Part shown: positions 19,176-28,566 of the stretch, piece after piece | Layout: each line of letters starts with the position of its first letter | Position numbering within the stretch: position 1 is the stretch's first letter | Assembly (NCBI RefSeq): GCF_014202075.1 | Contig: NZ_JACHFZ010000003.1 | Span: forward strand, 186,001-250,000 | Direction of reading: 5' to 3' | Length of the DNA: 64,000 nucleotides | DNA from: Brevundimonas basaltis | GTDB taxonomy: Bacteria > Pseudomonadota > Alphaproteobacteria > Caulobacterales > Caulobacteraceae | Notes under the pieces: generated by a model | The model's database searches: none | What the model was told of the DNA's origin: nothing | The model's input: the letters and a program-made list of their open reading frames with translations, nothing else | Program-made: the position numbers and the translations under genes

Positions 19176-20002
19176 TCGACCGGCAGGTAGTCGTTGGGCT
19201 CAACGAGCCGGAACCCGGGCGTGGTCTCGACCATCTGGCGGAGCCAGAAGGCGTGCCCGGCGCCGTAGACGACCACGATCCGGTCGCCGGGGCGAGCGAC
19301 CTGCATCAGGCGGGCGAAGATCATGGCGTTGCGGGTGTACCAGCGGCCGTTGAGGACGGCGCCGGGCTGATCGTCGCCGGAGCCGAAGGCCATCATCCGG
19401 GCGTAGAAGCCCTGATCGGAGGCGACCCGGTCAGGTGTGTTGAAGGCGGCGAGGAGCCGGCCGACGCTCTCCGTGCCCTGGCGGCGTTCGAGGTCGGCGA
19501 TCATGGCGGCGACCTCGCCATGCAGGGCGCCGAGAGCGTCCGTCCGGCCGTTGACCTGCACCCAAGTCTGCACCGCCTCGAACGGGAAGTAGGAAGGTTC
19601 GCCGTCTCGGGCCTGCTCGTCGATGGCGTAGACGCGGTCGAGGCCGAGACGGTGGGCCAGTCGATAGCCGATCTGGGTCCGTTCATCCGGGTTGGTCAAC
19701 AGGTCAGCCGGGGTGAAGGCAGGGTAGCGCGGGTCCAGCAGGGTGGTCTGGTCCGGTGCGACGCGCTCGACGGCGACGGCAGTCGGCCGGAATCGGGCGA
19801 GGCCCTCGGCGACCGCCTCGAGCTGGGCCTGTTTCCCCGGCGTGGTCACCGGGTCGACCCGGGCATTGTGGATGTCCTGCCCCGGATTGCCGAAGTGGTA
19901 GGTCCCGAGGATCATCACCTCGATGGGCTCGGGAGGCGGCGTCCGGGCCAGGGCGGCGGTCGGCAGGACGAGTGCCGCGACGGCGGCGAGGATCTTCAGC
20001 AT
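19172..20002 (-). CDS. exported TraB/DUF5694-like protein
   Basis: A 276-residue protein with a signal peptide (to about residue 20, ALA-R). It opens with VMILGTYHFGNPGQD, has a middle segment VAVERVAPDQ and ends with a GDRIVVVYGAGHAFWLRQ block. These three blocks match the DUF5694 group, related to the TraB/Tiki fold with conserved GxxH and E residues. Tiki proteins are metalloproteases, but activity of the bacterial branch is unproven. GGAG precedes the ATG at 20002 at suitable spacing. Confidence 0.8.
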   Translation of the reverse strand: MLKILAAVAALVLPTAALARTPPPEPIEVMILGTYHFGNPGQDIHNARVDPVTTPGKQAQLEAVAEGLARFRPTAVAVERVAPDQTTLLDPRYPAFTPADLLTNPDERTQIGYRLAHRLGLDRVYAIDEQARDGEPSYFPFEAVQTWVQVNGRTDALGALHGEVAAMIADLERRQGTESVGRLLAAFNTPDRVASDQGFYARMMAFGSGDDQPGAVLNGRWYTRNAMIFARLMQVARPGDRIVVVYGAGHAFWLRQMVETTPGFRLVEPNDYLPVD

Positions 20003-20086
20003 CGGGGTGCTCCGCGAGGGGTTCGCGGGGAGAGGCCTCGGCGGGGGGCCGTGGATGCAGGCCCGGCGATTAACTCTGCGACAGAT

Positions 20087-20908
20087 TCAAACCGTCGGCA
20101 CCGCCTGGCTCAACCGCCCGCCGACCCGGATCGGCTCGACCCGCGTGGCCAGTCCGGTCCGGTCGTCGGTCTCGACATAGACGCCGCAGATGGTGGCCGG
20201 GCCGTGGGCGGGGCTGTAGCGGCCGCCGGAGAGGCGGGTGGTGAAGCGCCGCAGGGGCTCTTCCTTCTCGTTGCCGATGACGCTGTCGTAGTCGCAGCAG
20301 CCGCCGGCGTCGGTCTGGTAGGCGGTGCCGGCCGGAAGGATCTGGCAGTCGGCGGTCGGGACGTGGGTGTGGGTGCCGACCACCAGGCTGGCGCGGCCGT
20401 CGCAGAAATGGCCCATGGCCATCTTCTCGGAGGTGGCCTCGGCGTGGACGTCGACGATGATGGCGTCGGCGACGGCGCCGAGCGGACAGGCCGCAAGTTC
20501 CTTCTCCACCGCGCTGAACGGGTCGTCCATCGGGTCCATATGGATGCGGCCGAGCACGTTCATGACCAGCACGGTCTTGCCGGAATGGGTCTCGAACAGA
20601 TTGGCTCCGGCGCCGGGAGCATCCATCAGGCGAGGATAGTTCAGGGGCCGGATCAGGCGCGGCTCGCGGACGATATAGGTCAGGGCCTCGCGCTGATCCC
20701 AGCTGTGGTTGCCCAGCGTCAGGCAGTCGGCCCCGGCCATGAACAGCTCGCGGGCGGTGTTCTCGGTGATGCCGAAACCGCCGGCGGCGTTCTCGGCGTT
20801 GATGACCACGAAATCGAGCTTCAGATCGCGCCTCAGCGCGGGCAGGTGGTCGGACAGGCCGTCGCGGCCGGACTTGCCGACCACGTCGCCGAAGAACGCC
20901 AGTCTCAT
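20087..20908 (-). CDS. YmdB-type metallophosphoesterase (TIGR00282 family)
   Basis: The 273-residue protein has the dinuclear metallophosphoesterase motifs in order: FFGDVVGKSGR, INAENAAGGFG, TLGNHSWDQ, DVHAEATSEK and GTHTHVPTAD. The family is typified by Bacillus YmdB, a 2',3'-cyclic-nucleotide phosphodiesterase influencing biofilm and RNA turnover. Length is as expected. It starts only ten bases after the cyclo-ligase stop, a gene pair frequent in alphaproteobacteria. Confidence 0.92.
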   Translation of the reverse strand: MRLAFFGDVVGKSGRDGLSDHLPALRRDLKLDFVVINAENAAGGFGITENTARELFMAGADCLTLGNHSWDQREALTYIVREPRLIRPLNYPRLMDAPGAGANLFETHSGKTVLVMNVLGRIHMDPMDDPFSAVEKELAACPLGAVADAIIVDVHAEATSEKMAMGHFCDGRASLVVGTHTHVPTADCQILPAGTAYQTDAGGCCDYDSVIGNEKEEPLRRFTTRLSGGRYSPAHGPATICGVYVETDDRTGLATRVEPIRVGGRLSQAVPTV

Positions 20909-20918
20909 TGGGTCTGCC

Positions 20919-21464
20919 TCATGGGACGGCTCTATAGCCCGTCTCGGTCAGAACGCCATGCAGGCGGATGTCGTGGGGTTCGAGGGGCAGGTGTTCGACT
21001 TCCTGGCCGGCGTAGGCGAAGCCGATGCGGTGGGCGTCCGGCAGCGCCACGAAGGTCCGGTCGTAGTAGCCGCCGCCCTGCCCCAGCCGCCCTCCGGCGC
21101 CGTCGAAGGCGAGGAGCGGTGTCAGGATCAGTTCCGGCGTGACGATCTCGGCCAGCGGCGGCGGCGCGGGAACGCCGACGAGGTCGGGCTCCAACGGCTG
21201 ATCCAGCAGCCAGCGCCGGAAGATCATCGGCGCGTTCAGTTCGACCACGACCGGAAGGCAGAGGTCATAGCCCTCATAGGCGAGCCGCCTGGCCAGCGGC
21301 GTCGGATCAAGTTCCGAACCGATCGGTCGATACAGGGCATGAACGACGACGCCGGGCAGGTCGTCGGCATGATTGGCGGCCCTGACCGCCGCGTCGGGAT
21401 TCTCGACGGCCAGCCGCTTGCGCGCCCCCCGCATCCTCGCCCGGAGTTCCCGTTTGTCGGTCAT
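20919..21464 (-). CDS. 5-formyltetrahydrofolate cyclo-ligase
   Basis: The enzyme converts 5-formyl-THF to 5,10-methenyl-THF with ATP. The 181-residue product has MTDKRELRARMRGARKRL at the N-terminus, a middle LPVV, and the family signature LAFDGAGGRLGQGGGYYDRTF. The ATG at 21464 fits the usual N-terminus, although an in-frame ATG at 21482 adds six residues. It follows a probable 6S RNA gene and zapA on the same strand, the arrangement zapA-ssrS-cyclo-ligase long known from gammaproteobacteria. Confidence 0.93.
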   Translation of the reverse strand: MTDKRELRARMRGARKRLAVENPDAAVRAANHADDLPGVVVHALYRPIGSELDPTPLARRLAYEGYDLCLPVVVELNAPMIFRRWLLDQPLEPDLVGVPAPPPLAEIVTPELILTPLLAFDGAGGRLGQGGGYYDRTFVALPDAHRIGFAYAGQEVEHLPLEPHDIRLHGVLTETGYRAVP

Positions 21465-21496
21465 GGGGGAGAGGTAGCGCATCGGAGGCCCCCCCC

Positions 21497-21535
21497 ACCA
21501 TCCTTCGGATGGTCCCCCTCCCCCAGAGGGGGAGG
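21497..21535. repeat. GC-rich palindromic repeat (REP-like), two hairpins
   Basis: Two adjoining perfect hairpins: ACCATCC-TTC-GGATGGT (21497-21513) and CCTCCCCC-AGA-GGGGGAGG (21517-21535). The same C/G-rich words occur at 58615-58746 and, in part, at 21805-21839, so this is a dispersed intergenic repeat family. It lies between the cyclo-ligase start and the 6S RNA. Confidence 0.7.
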
Positions 21536-21581
21536 AAAGCGCTCAAGCAGCGAGCGATAGCGCACAGAAAGGGAGAAGGGT

Positions 21582-21748
21582 GGCGGCGCCGCGAGAACCG
21601 TGAAGGGCGTTTAAATCCTCTCGACCTGGGTAGCCAGGTGGGCTCCGTGTGCCCGGGCCCTCGAGCCCAGACAGGGACAGATCCCTTCGAGTGAATTAAG
21701 GTCGCGAGGAAATGTTGCCTTCGACGAGGGCCGCAGCAAGACCCGCCG
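21582..21748 (-). ncRNA. ssrS: probable 6S RNA
   Basis: Located between zapA and the 5-formyl-THF cyclo-ligase gene, all on the minus strand, which is the conserved position of 6S RNA. The sequence folds into one long interrupted hairpin. The ends GGCGG/CCGCC pair, then CGT-GAAGG (21718-21726) with CCTTCACG (21599-21606). Next CCTCGCGACC (21700-21709) pairs with GGTCGAGAGG (21617-21626, one mismatch), and TGGGCTC/GAGCCCA and ACCTGG/CCAGGT hairpins follow. Length (about 165 nt) fits alphaproteobacterial 6S, which mimics an open promoter and sequesters housekeeping RNA polymerase. Ends are estimated from the promoter and the outer stem. Confidence 0.72.
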
Positions 21749-21754
21749 GAGAGA

Positions 21755-21783
21755 AAGATAGTCTTTCCATGGGGGCGGAACAA
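21755..21783 (-). promoter_or_regulatory. predicted sigma-70-type promoter of the 6S RNA
   Basis: On the minus strand TTGTTC (21778-21783) and TATCTT (21755-21760) are separated by exactly 17 bases. Transcription would start about seven bases on, near 21748, at the G run that forms the outer stem of the RNA. Confidence 0.5.
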
Positions 21784-21804
21784 TGGCGGCCCTCGACCGC
21801 ATTG

Positions 21805-21839
21805 CGCTCCCCCTCCCCGGCACGCCGGGAGGGGGAGCG
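21805..21839. terminator. long perfect hairpin after zapA (terminator or REP element)
   Basis: CGCTCCCCCTCCC (21805-21817) pairs perfectly with GGGAGGGGGAGCG (21827-21839), with an inner CGGC/GCCG extension and an AC loop. It touches the zapA stop codon and shares C/G-rich words with the dispersed repeat. It could terminate zapA transcription upstream of the 6S promoter, although a T run is lacking. Confidence 0.5.
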
Positions 21840-22151
21840 TCAGAGTCCCTGGGCGATCTTTTCGAGGCGGGCGGCGACGGCGTTCAGGGCCTCGGCCACG
21901 CCGTCGGTCGCGCCGGAGGCGGCGGAGAGTTCGGCGCCGGGCGTGGCCATTCGCGCCTCGTGCAGTTCGTCGGCCAGCAGCAGGCCGGCCATCAGGAACA
22001 GGCGGATGTCGCCGACATGGCCGACCTCGCCCGCCACCTGGCGGACATGGCCGTCGAACTGTTTGGCGAGGATGCGGACGCGCTCTTCCTGACCGTCGGC
22101 GCAGCCCACCGCATAGGGGCGGCCGTTGATCTCGACGGTGACCGTCGCCAT
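21840..22151 (-). CDS. zapA: cell division protein ZapA
   Basis: ZapA binds FtsZ and bundles protofilaments at the division ring. The 103-residue protein starts with TVEINGRPYAVGCADGQEERV, the conserved ZapA N-terminal domain. It continues LAKQFDGHVRQVAGEVGHVGDIRLFLMAGLLLADEL and ends in a coiled-coil helix (VAEALNAVAARLEKIA). Its start overlaps the stop of the upstream coiled-coil gene (ATGA), so the two are translated together. Confidence 0.93.
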   Translation of the reverse strand: MATVTVEINGRPYAVGCADGQEERVRILAKQFDGHVRQVAGEVGHVGDIRLFLMAGLLLADELHEARMATPGAELSAASGATDGVAEALNAVAARLEKIAQGL

Positions 22152-22408
22152 CAGCGCGTCTCCGTGTCGCTGAGAGAGTCGCGGATGGCGTCGGCGGCGC
22201 GGGTCAGGGCCTGGGCGGCGTCGCGGCCGGCCGCTTCCAGTTCGTGGATGCGGGCGCGGTCGGTTTCGCTCGAGGGTTGAGGCGCAAACAGGTCGTCATC
22301 CGGCGCGCGGCCCGGTCCGGCGGCGCGACTCTTGAGATCGAGCAGGCGGCGTTCCAGCAGCGCCAGAGCGCGATCCACCCGGTCCTTGGCGGCCGATGCA
22401 GCGTCCAT
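22151..22408 (-). CDS. small coiled-coil protein upstream of zapA
   Basis: The 85-residue protein is mainly two heptad-like helices (KDRVDRALALLERRLLDLKS and RIHELEAAGRDAAQALTRAADAI) joined by a flexible linker. It has no membrane segment. GGAGGA lies ten bases before the ATG at 22408, which I prefer to an in-frame TTG three codons earlier. The stop overlaps the zapA start. A helical partner of ZapA/FtsZ (as ZapB is in other bacteria) would fit the position, but this is inference. Confidence 0.7.
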   Translation of the reverse strand: MDAASAAKDRVDRALALLERRLLDLKSRAAGPGRAPDDDLFAPQPSSETDRARIHELEAAGRDAAQALTRAADAIRDSLSDTETR

Positions 22409-22506
22409 GCAGGTCAATTCCTCCAGAATCCGTATAGAACCCGCCGACGCGTCGGGGTAAAGCGGCGCGCCTCCCTTTTTCCGCCTCCCGACGAAAGGTC
22501 CCCGCC

Positions 22507-24501
22507 GTGACCGACGCCAGAACCGTATCCGAAAAGCCCTCGACCAAGCAGATGGCGGACGCCATCCGCGTGCTCGCCATGGACGGCGTGGAGAAGGCGA
22601 AGAGCGGCCACCCCGGCATGCCGATGGGCATGGCCGACGTGGCGACGGTGCTGTTCTCGCGCTTCATGAAGTTCGACGCCAGCCGCCCCGACTGGGCCGA
22701 CCGCGACCGCTTCATCCTGTCGGCCGGCCATGGGTCGATGCTGATCTACGCCCTGCTGCACCTGACCGGCTACAGGGCGGCGACGAAGGACGAGCTGTCC
22801 AACTTCCGCCAGTGGGGATCGAAGACTGCGGGCCACCCCGAGTTCGGCCATATGCCGGGCGTGGAGACGACCACCGGTCCGCTCGGACAGGGTCTGGCCA
22901 ACAGCGTCGGTTTCGCCATGGCCGAGCGGCATCTGGCGGCGAAATACGGCGACGACCTGGTCGACCACCGCACCTGGGTCATCGCCGGCGACGGCTGCCT
23001 GATGGAAGGCGTTTCGCAGGAGGCGATCACGCTCGCGGGCCGCTACCGGCTGAACAAGCTGACCGTGCTGTGGGACGACAACGAGATCACCATCGACGGC
23101 CAGGTGTCGCTGTCCGACGCCACCGACCAGAAGGGCCGCTTCAAGTCGGCCGGCTGGGCGGTCAAGTCGATCGACGGCCACAACGAGGCGCAGATCCGCG
23201 CCGCCCTGAAGTGGGCCACGCGACAGGACAAGCCGACGCTGATCGCCTGCCGGACCAAGATCGGGCGCGGCGCGGCGACCATGGAAGGCAGCCACAAGAC
23301 GCACGGCGCCGCGCTGGGCGCGGCCGAGGTGGCGGCGACGCGGCTGGGTCTGGCCTGGACGCACGAGCCGTTCGAACTGCCGGAAAACATCGAGAAGGCG
23401 TGGAAGAAGGTCGGACGCCGGGGCGCGAAGGAACGCAAGGCGTGGGAGGCGCGGCTGGCGGCCTCGTCGCAGGCGGCGGACTTCACCCGGGCGATGAAGG
23501 GCGACCTGCCGGAGGGGGCCTTCTCGGCGCTGGACGCGAAGATCGCCGAGCTGGTCGAGACAAAGCCGGCCCAGGCCACGCGCCAGTCGTCGGGCGCCGC
23601 GCTGGACGAACTGTTCGCCGCCGTGCCGGAGCTGATCGGCGGCTCGGCCGACCTGACCGGGTCCAACAACACCTTCGTCAAGGGGACGCCGATTCTCGAC
23701 GCGCCGACCTATGAGGGGCGCTACGTCAACTGGGGCATCCGTGAGTTCGGCATGGCCGCGGCGATGAACGGTATGGCGCTGCACGGCGGGGTCATACCCT
23801 ACGGCGGCACCTTCATGGTGTTCTCGGACTACAGCCGGCCGGCGATCCGGCTCGGCGCCCTGATGGGCGTGCGGGCGATCCATGTGCTGACCCACGACTC
23901 GATCGGTCTGGGCGAGGACGGGCCGACGCACCAGCCGGTCGAGCACCTGGCGGCGCTGCGGGCCATCCCGAACCTGCTGGTGTTCCGCCCGGCCGACACC
24001 GTCGAGGCGATGGAATGCTGGAGACTGGCGCTGGAGCACAAGACCACGCCGTCGGCCCTGGCCCTGTCACGGCAGAAGACGGCGGCGGTGCGGACCGTGG
24101 CGGCGACGGAGAACCTGTCGGCCAAGGGCGCCTATGAGCTGCGCGCGGCCAATGGCGAGGCGAAGGTTACCCTGTTCGCCACCGGCACCGAGGTTCCGTT
24201 GGCGCTGGCCGCCGCCGATGCGCTGGAGGCCGGGGGCACGCCGACGCGGGTGGTGTCGGTTCCGTGCTTCGAGCTCTTCTTCCAGCAGCCGAAGGCCTAT
24301 CAGGACGACGTCATCGGCCGCGGCACCGTCCGCGTCGCCGTCGAGGCCGCCATCCAGCAGGGCTGGGAGCGGTTCATCGGCGAGGACGGCGGCTTTGTCG
24401 GCATGACCGGCTTCGGCGCCTCGGCCCCGGCGGAGGTGCTGTACGAGAAGTTCGGCATCACCACCGAGGCGGTGGTCGCGGCAGTGAAGGCGCGGCTCTG
24501 A
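22507..24501 (+). CDS. tkt: transketolase
   Basis: Transketolase moves two-carbon units between sugar phosphates in the pentose phosphate pathway using thiamine diphosphate. The 664-residue length is standard. Visible motifs are [41 protein letters not shown] with the following DDNEITIDG (ThDP/Mg site), and [21 protein letters not shown] in the pyrimidine domain. The start is a GTG preceded by GAAAGG. It is divergent from the zapA operon and two bases upstream of purT. Confidence 0.96.
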   Translation: MTDARTVSEKPSTKQMADAIRVLAMDGVEKAKSGHPGMPMGMADVATVLFSRFMKFDASRPDWADRDRFILSAGHGSMLIYALLHLTGYRAATKDELSNFRQWGSKTAGHPEFGHMPGVETTTGPLGQGLANSVGFAMAERHLAAKYGDDLVDHRTWVIAGDGCLMEGVSQEAITLAGRYRLNKLTVLWDDNEITIDGQVSLSDATDQKGRFKSAGWAVKSIDGHNEAQIRAALKWATRQDKPTLIACRTKIGRGAATMEGSHKTHGAALGAAEVAATRLGLAWTHEPFELPENIEKAWKKVGRRGAKERKAWEARLAASSQAADFTRAMKGDLPEGAFSALDAKIAELVETKPAQATRQSSGAALDELFAAVPELIGGSADLTGSNNTFVKGTPILDAPTYEGRYVNWGIREFGMAAAMNGMALHGGVIPYGGTFMVFSDYSRPAIRLGALMGVRAIHVLTHDSIGLGEDGPTHQPVEHLAALRAIPNLLVFRPADTVEAMECWRLALEHKTTPSALALSRQKTAAVRTVAATENLSAKGAYELRAANGEAKVTLFATGTEVPLALAAADALEAGGTPTRVVSVPCFELFFQQPKAYQDDVIGRGTVRVAVEAAIQQGWERFIGEDGGFVGMTGFGASAPAEVLYEKFGITTEAVVAAVKARL

Positions 24502-24503
24502 CC

Positions 24504-25721
24504 ATGCGCATCGGCACTCCCCTGTCCGACACCGCCGTCCGCGTCATGCTGCTCGGCGCGGGCGAGCTGGGCAAGGAGGTGGCGATCGAATTGCAGCGGC
24601 TGGGCGTGGAGGTGATCGCGGTCGATCGCTATCCGAACGCCCCCGCCATGCAGGTGGCGCATCGCAGCCATGTGATCCCGATGACCGATCCGCAGGTGCT
24701 GAACGGGGTCATCATGGCCGAGGCGCCGCATATCATCGTGCCGGAGATCGAGGCCATCGCCACCGAGGTGCTGGTTGCCATCGAGGCGGCGGGCCTGGCC
24801 ACGGTCATTCCGACGGCGCGGGCGACGCAGCTGACCATGAACCGCGAGGGCATCCGACGGCTGGCGGCGGAGGAACTTGGCCTGCCGACTTCGCCCTACG
24901 CCTTCGTCGAAAGCGCGGCGGAGCTGGCGGAGGCGGCGCATCGGATCGGCCTGCCGGTGTTCGTCAAGCCGGTGATGTCGTCCTCGGGCAAGGGCCAGTC
25001 GATGATCGAGGCGATCGAGGACGCTGACGAAGCCTGGGCTTATGCGCAGTCGGGCGGACGGGTCGAGACGGCGCGGGTCATCGTCGAGGGGCGGATCGAC
25101 TTCGACTTCGAGATCACCCTGCTGACCGTGCGGTCGATGCGGGTCCCGGATCAGGTCCGGGGTGACGACGACGCCGTGCGCACGGACTTCTGCGCGCCGA
25201 TCGGGCACCGTCAGGTGAAGGGCGACTATGTCGAGAGCTGGCAGCCGCAGGCGATGACGCCCAAGGCGCTGGCGGCGGCGCAGACCATCGCCGGCAAGGT
25301 CACGGACGCCTTGGGCGGCCTCGGCGTGTTCGGCGTAGAACTGTTCGTGAAGGGCGACGAGGTGTGGTTCTCCGAGGTGTCGCCGCGGCCGCACGACACC
25401 GGACTGGTCACCCTCGCCACCCAGACCATGAGCGAGTTCGCCCTGCACGCCCGCGCCATACTCGGTCTGCCGGTGGATGTGAGCCAACGGGACGTCGGAG
25501 CCAGCGCGGTGATCTACGGCGGCATTGAAGCGACGGGGATCGCCTTCGAGGGCGTGGCCGAGGCGCTGGCTGTGCCGACCGCGGACCTGCGCCTGTTCGG
25601 CAAGCCGGAGAGCTATGAACGCCGCCGGATGGGCGTGGCCACGGCGCGGGGCGCCACGGTCGACGAGGCCCGGGAACGAGCCCGCGACGCCGCTTCCAGG
25701 GTCAGGCCGACGGCGGCCTAG
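24504..25721 (+). CDS. purT: formate-dependent phosphoribosylglycinamide formyltransferase (PurT)
   Basis: PurT is an ATP-grasp enzyme that makes formyl-GAR from GAR, formate and ATP, an alternative to folate-dependent PurN. The 405-residue protein has [53 protein letters not shown] and [16 protein letters not shown], all PurT-specific. Between the strand FEITLLTV and the conserved FCAPIGHRQ it carries about ten extra residues ([10 protein letters not shown], residues 214-223), encoded by a palindromic repeat described separately. The insert keeps the frame and sits in a loop. The start is two bases after tkt. Confidence 0.95.
   Translation: MRIGTPLSDTAVRVMLLGAGELGKEVAIELQRLGVEVIAVDRYPNAPAMQVAHRSHVIPMTDPQVLNGVIMAEAPHIIVPEIEAIATEVLVAIEAAGLATVIPTARATQLTMNREGIRRLAAEELGLPTSPYAFVESAAELAEAAHRIGLPVFVKPVMSSSGKGQSMIEAIEDADEAWAYAQSGGRVETARVIVEGRIDFDFEITLLTVRSMRVPDQVRGDDDAVRTDFCAPIGHRQVKGDYVESWQPQAMTPKALAAAQTIAGKVTDALGGLGVFGVELFVKGDEVWFSEVSPRPHDTGLVTLATQTMSEFALHARAILGLPVDVSQRDVGASAVIYGGIEATGIAFEGVAEALAVPTADLRLFGKPESYERRRMGVATARGATVDEARERARDAASRVRPTAA
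25141..25172 (+). repeat. palindromic element inserted in frame in purT
   Basis: CCCGGA (25145-25150) and TCCGGG (25156-25161) flank a TCAGG loop, within GGGTCCCGGATCAGG and GGTGACGAC words. This is the shape of the short palindromes scattered in alphaproteobacterial genomes. Read on the minus strand it gives [11 protein letters not shown], the translation typical of that repeat class. It adds a [10 protein letters not shown] loop to PurT. Confidence 0.75.
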
Positions 25722-27013
25722 AGAGCCGGCGCGGCCCCGGCCCGGGCCTGTCGGGCGCCCGCGAGGGCGGCGATGGCGAGATCCAGCGCCGGATCCTGCC
25801 CGGCTGCCTCGCCCTCTGGAGCGGGCGGCGTCAGGTCCGGTGTGACGCCGCGCTTCTCGAGCCGGACGCCGGCGGCGGTGACGAAGTTGGAGCGGCTGAG
25901 GCGGAGCCGGCCGCCGTCGGGCAGGTGGGTGTCCTGCGAAATCAATACGGCGCCGGCGGTCTGCTCGCCGACGACGACGGCGCGGCGGGCCTCCTGCAGG
26001 GCGGCGGGGGTCAGTTCCGCAGCGCTGCGGCTGTTGCCGTCGACGAGGACGGCCACGTCGTTGGACGCCGGCGCATCGAGATCGCCGCAGCCGCCGGCCG
26101 TCTTGAGCACGATGGCGCGGCCCGAGCGGGTGGTCCGGGTGGCCCAGGCGAGGTCACGCGGCAGGAAACAGCTCAGCACCGCATCGGCCTCGAGCAACCG
26201 CCCGCCCGGATTGCCGCGCAGGTCGAGGACGATGTCCGTATCGGGTGGCAGGACCGCCAGCTGGCGACCGACCCAGTCGCCAAGCCCGGCGTCGAAGGCG
26301 TCGATGCGCAGCACCGCCACGCCGGGGCGGGACAGGTCGGCGGCGAAAGGCGGACGCGGCGCCATGATGCGCGGCGTGAGGGTCACCGCGCGATGGGCGC
26401 CGTCCGGATCGACGAAGGTCAACGTCATGACCTGACCGTCGACCACGTCGCGTTCGGGGAACCAGGCGCCCGGCGGGGTGGTGTCGAGCCGCCAGCCGAC
26501 GGCGACGCCCGCCGCCTCCGCCGCGGACCCCTCGCGGACCCGTTCGACGAAATAGACGCCCGGCGCGGCGGGATCGGGACGGAGGGTCACGCCGATGACG
26601 GGGCGCGGACCGCGGGCCGAGTCGAGGCGTCGGGCGACCGCCGGGGCCGAGGCGCCGGCGTGGCCGTCGTCCAGCAGGGCCAGCATGTCGCCGAGGACGC
26701 GATACAGCGCCCGGTCGTCCGGAGCGGCGACGGCCAGGGGCCGGTAGGTGCGCCGGGCGGCGTTCCAGTCGACCCCGTGGAGGCCCGGATCGTAATACTG
26801 GCCGCGCACCTCGTTCCAGACGCGGTCGAAGACGCGCTGGTTCATCCGCACCCGCTCGCGGGACGGGGCGGCCGGGGCCGTTGCGTCAGAAGCGGCGGCG
26901 ACCGCCGAGACCGGGCGGGCGGCGGGGTCGCCCGCCCACGCCGGCGCCGCGATCAGCGCAAGGCCGATCGCGGCTGATCCGGTCAGTCGGAGAAGGAAGC
27001 GGCGAAGCATCAT
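25718..27013 (-). CDS. S41 family C-terminal-processing-type peptidase
   Basis: The 431-residue exported protein has a signal peptide ([27 protein letters not shown]). A helical N-terminal part is followed by a PDZ-like domain with [18 protein letters not shown], and by the S41 catalytic core with [14 protein letters not shown] and [13 protein letters not shown], where the Ser in SRSAAE is the expected nucleophile. The Lys partner is not obvious from the alignment I can do. A GTG at 27022 would add three residues. It is convergent with purT, stops overlapping by four bases. Confidence 0.85.
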   Translation of the reverse strand: MMLRRFLLRLTGSAAIGLALIAAPAWAGDPAARPVSAVAAASDATAPAAPSRERVRMNQRVFDRVWNEVRGQYYDPGLHGVDWNAARRTYRPLAVAAPDDRALYRVLGDMLALLDDGHAGASAPAVARRLDSARGPRPVIGVTLRPDPAAPGVYFVERVREGSAAEAAGVAVGWRLDTTPPGAWFPERDVVDGQVMTLTFVDPDGAHRAVTLTPRIMAPRPPFAADLSRPGVAVLRIDAFDAGLGDWVGRQLAVLPPDTDIVLDLRGNPGGRLLEADAVLSCFLPRDLAWATRTTRSGRAIVLKTAGGCGDLDAPASNDVAVLVDGNSRSAAELTPAALQEARRAVVVGEQTAGAVLISQDTHLPDGGRLRLSRSNFVTAAGVRLEKRGVTPDLTPPAPEGEAAGQDPALDLAIAALAGARQARAGAAPAL

Positions 27014-27072
27014 CGGGTTCACGTTAGGCCGACGAACCCCGATCCCTCAAATCACGAAAACGCCGAAGCCGG

Positions 27073-27720
27073 TCAATCTTCCCCGCGCGTCTCGATGCGA
27101 TGGGTGAAGACCCGGACATCGCCCTCGCTGCCGCGCTCGCCGGCCTCAATGTAGCCCGAGCGGTCGGCGTCCATGCGGGCGAACGCGTCGCGGAGCGGAG
27201 CGATAAATTCGGCCTCGCTGATCCGGCCGTCGCCGTCCTTGTCCATCTCGCCATGACCGCCGGGGCCTCCGTCGTGGTGAAATTCGAAGCGCAGCTCGTT
27301 CCCGGTCGCGTCATGACCGGGGCTGCGCATCATGTGCGGGCCGCCGGCGCCGCCGGGACCGCGAATGATGACTTCACGCTCGATGCGCGGGCCGGCCTCG
27401 CCCGAGCCCCGGGTGAAGACCATCGTACGCGCCTCTCCGTCGCCATCGCTGCGATGGACCCAATGGTGGGCACCCGGTCCCTCTCCGCCCGAGAGCTCCT
27501 CTTCCGAGAGGCGCCCGTCGCCGTTGGCGTCCAGGCGCGCGAAATGGTCGTTCATCGGGGCTGTGAACTCGGCGCGGGAAACCTGCCCGTCGCCGTCCTT
27601 GTCGAGCGAAGCGGGTCCGCCCGGCCCCATCATGATCACCCGCCCGTGGATCCCGGGCGGAGACGGCGGCGCCGGCGGAGTCTGGGTGAGCAGGGTAGAC
27701 AGGGCGATGAGGGTCAGCAT
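27073..27720 (-). CDS. exported EF-hand calcium-binding protein
   Basis: The 215-residue protein starts with a short hydrophobic signal-like segment and contains four EF-hand loops: residues 40-51 (DKDGDGQVSRAE), 64-75 (DANGDGRLSEEE), 160-171 (DKDGDGRISEAE) and 184-195 (DADRSGYIEAGE). The first three have the full set of acidic ligands, while the fourth is weaker. Loops are arranged in two pairs separated by a Gly/His/Pro-rich linker. It probably binds calcium outside the cytoplasm. It is divergent from the two-component operon and shares its upstream region. Confidence 0.85.
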   Translation of the reverse strand: MLTLIALSTLLTQTPPAPPSPPGIHGRVIMMGPGGPASLDKDGDGQVSRAEFTAPMNDHFARLDANGDGRLSEEELSGGEGPGAHHWVHRSDGDGEARTMVFTRGSGEAGPRIEREVIIRGPGGAGGPHMMRSPGHDATGNELRFEFHHDGGPGGHGEMDKDGDGRISEAEFIAPLRDAFARMDADRSGYIEAGERGSEGDVRVFTHRIETRGED

Positions 27721-27798
27721 GTCTGAATCCTTCCAGTTCAGGTTTCCCTGTTACACCACGTCGACCTTGCGTGCGTGTTGCAGACCGCGGATCAAATG

Positions 27799-27812
27799 TT
27801 TCAACGCTGAAA
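27799..27812. promoter_or_regulatory. inverted repeat in the EF-hand/response-regulator divergent region
   Basis: TTTCA-ACGC-TGAAA is a perfect 5+4+5 inverted repeat, 35 bases upstream of the response-regulator ATG in an otherwise AT-richer 126-bp divergent region. It could be an operator for the regulator itself or for another factor. Confidence 0.35.
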
Positions 27813-27846
27813 TGACGGCGCGACCCGCCGCCGTCAGAATGGCCCC

Positions 27847-28566
27847 ATGCAAGCCGAAGCCGCCGCCCGTATCCTTGTCGTCGATGACGACCCCGGCATC
27901 CGTGAGGTCCTGACCGACTACCTGACCCAGCACGGCTACGCGGCCGAGGGCGCGGCGACGGCGGCGGAGATGGATCGCGCCATCGCGCGAAAGACGCCCG
28001 ACCTGATCGTGCTGGACGTAATGATGCCCGGCGAGGACGGGCTGTCGGTCTGCCGGCGCATGGCCGGCAAGGGACCGCCCATCGTCATGCTGTCAGCCAT
28101 GGGCGAGGACACCGACCGGATCATCGGCCTGGAGCTGGGCGCTGACGATTACCTGGCCAAGCCATGCAACCCCCGGGAACTGCTGGCGCGGGTGCGCGCC
28201 GTGCTGCGGCGTCCGCGAGAGGCGGCGGCGTCAGACGCCCCCTGCCTGGCCTTCGCCGGTTGGCGCCTGGACCTTCTGAGGCGCGAACTGACCCGGCCCG
28301 ACGGCCGCCAGGTCGGCCTGTCGGCGGGAGAGTTCGCCTTGCTTCGGGCGTTCGCCGAGCGCCCCGGCCGGTTGATGACGCGCGACCAGCTGCTGGAACG
28401 GGCCCGGGGCGCGGACACTGACGTCTTCGACCGGGCCATGGACGTTCAGATCAGCCGACTGCGCAAGAAGCTGGACGACGGATCCGGCCTTGAGATGATC
28501 CAGACCCTGCGCGGCGAGGGCTATATGTTCGACGTCAAGGTCGAGCGGAACCGGGGCGTCCCGTGA
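27847..28566 (+). CDS. OmpR/PhoB-family response regulator
   Basis: The 239-residue protein has a receiver domain with DDD at 13-15, phospho-acceptor Asp57 (LIVLDVMMPGEDG), SAMGED and Lys105 (YLAKP). It is followed by a winged-helix DNA-binding domain (GEFALLRAFAERPGRLMTRDQLLERARG, then VDVQISRLRKKLDD with GEGYMF). The stop overlaps the kinase start (GTGA). The triad with the kinase and an S41 peptidase suggests an envelope-stress circuit, but the signal is unknown. Confidence 0.94.
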   Translation: MQAEAAARILVVDDDPGIREVLTDYLTQHGYAAEGAATAAEMDRAIARKTPDLIVLDVMMPGEDGLSVCRRMAGKGPPIVMLSAMGEDTDRIIGLELGADDYLAKPCNPRELLARVRAVLRRPREAAASDAPCLAFAGWRLDLLRRELTRPDGRQVGLSAGEFALLRAFAERPGRLMTRDQLLERARGADTDVFDRAMDVQISRLRKKLDDGSGLEMIQTLRGEGYMFDVKVERNRGVP

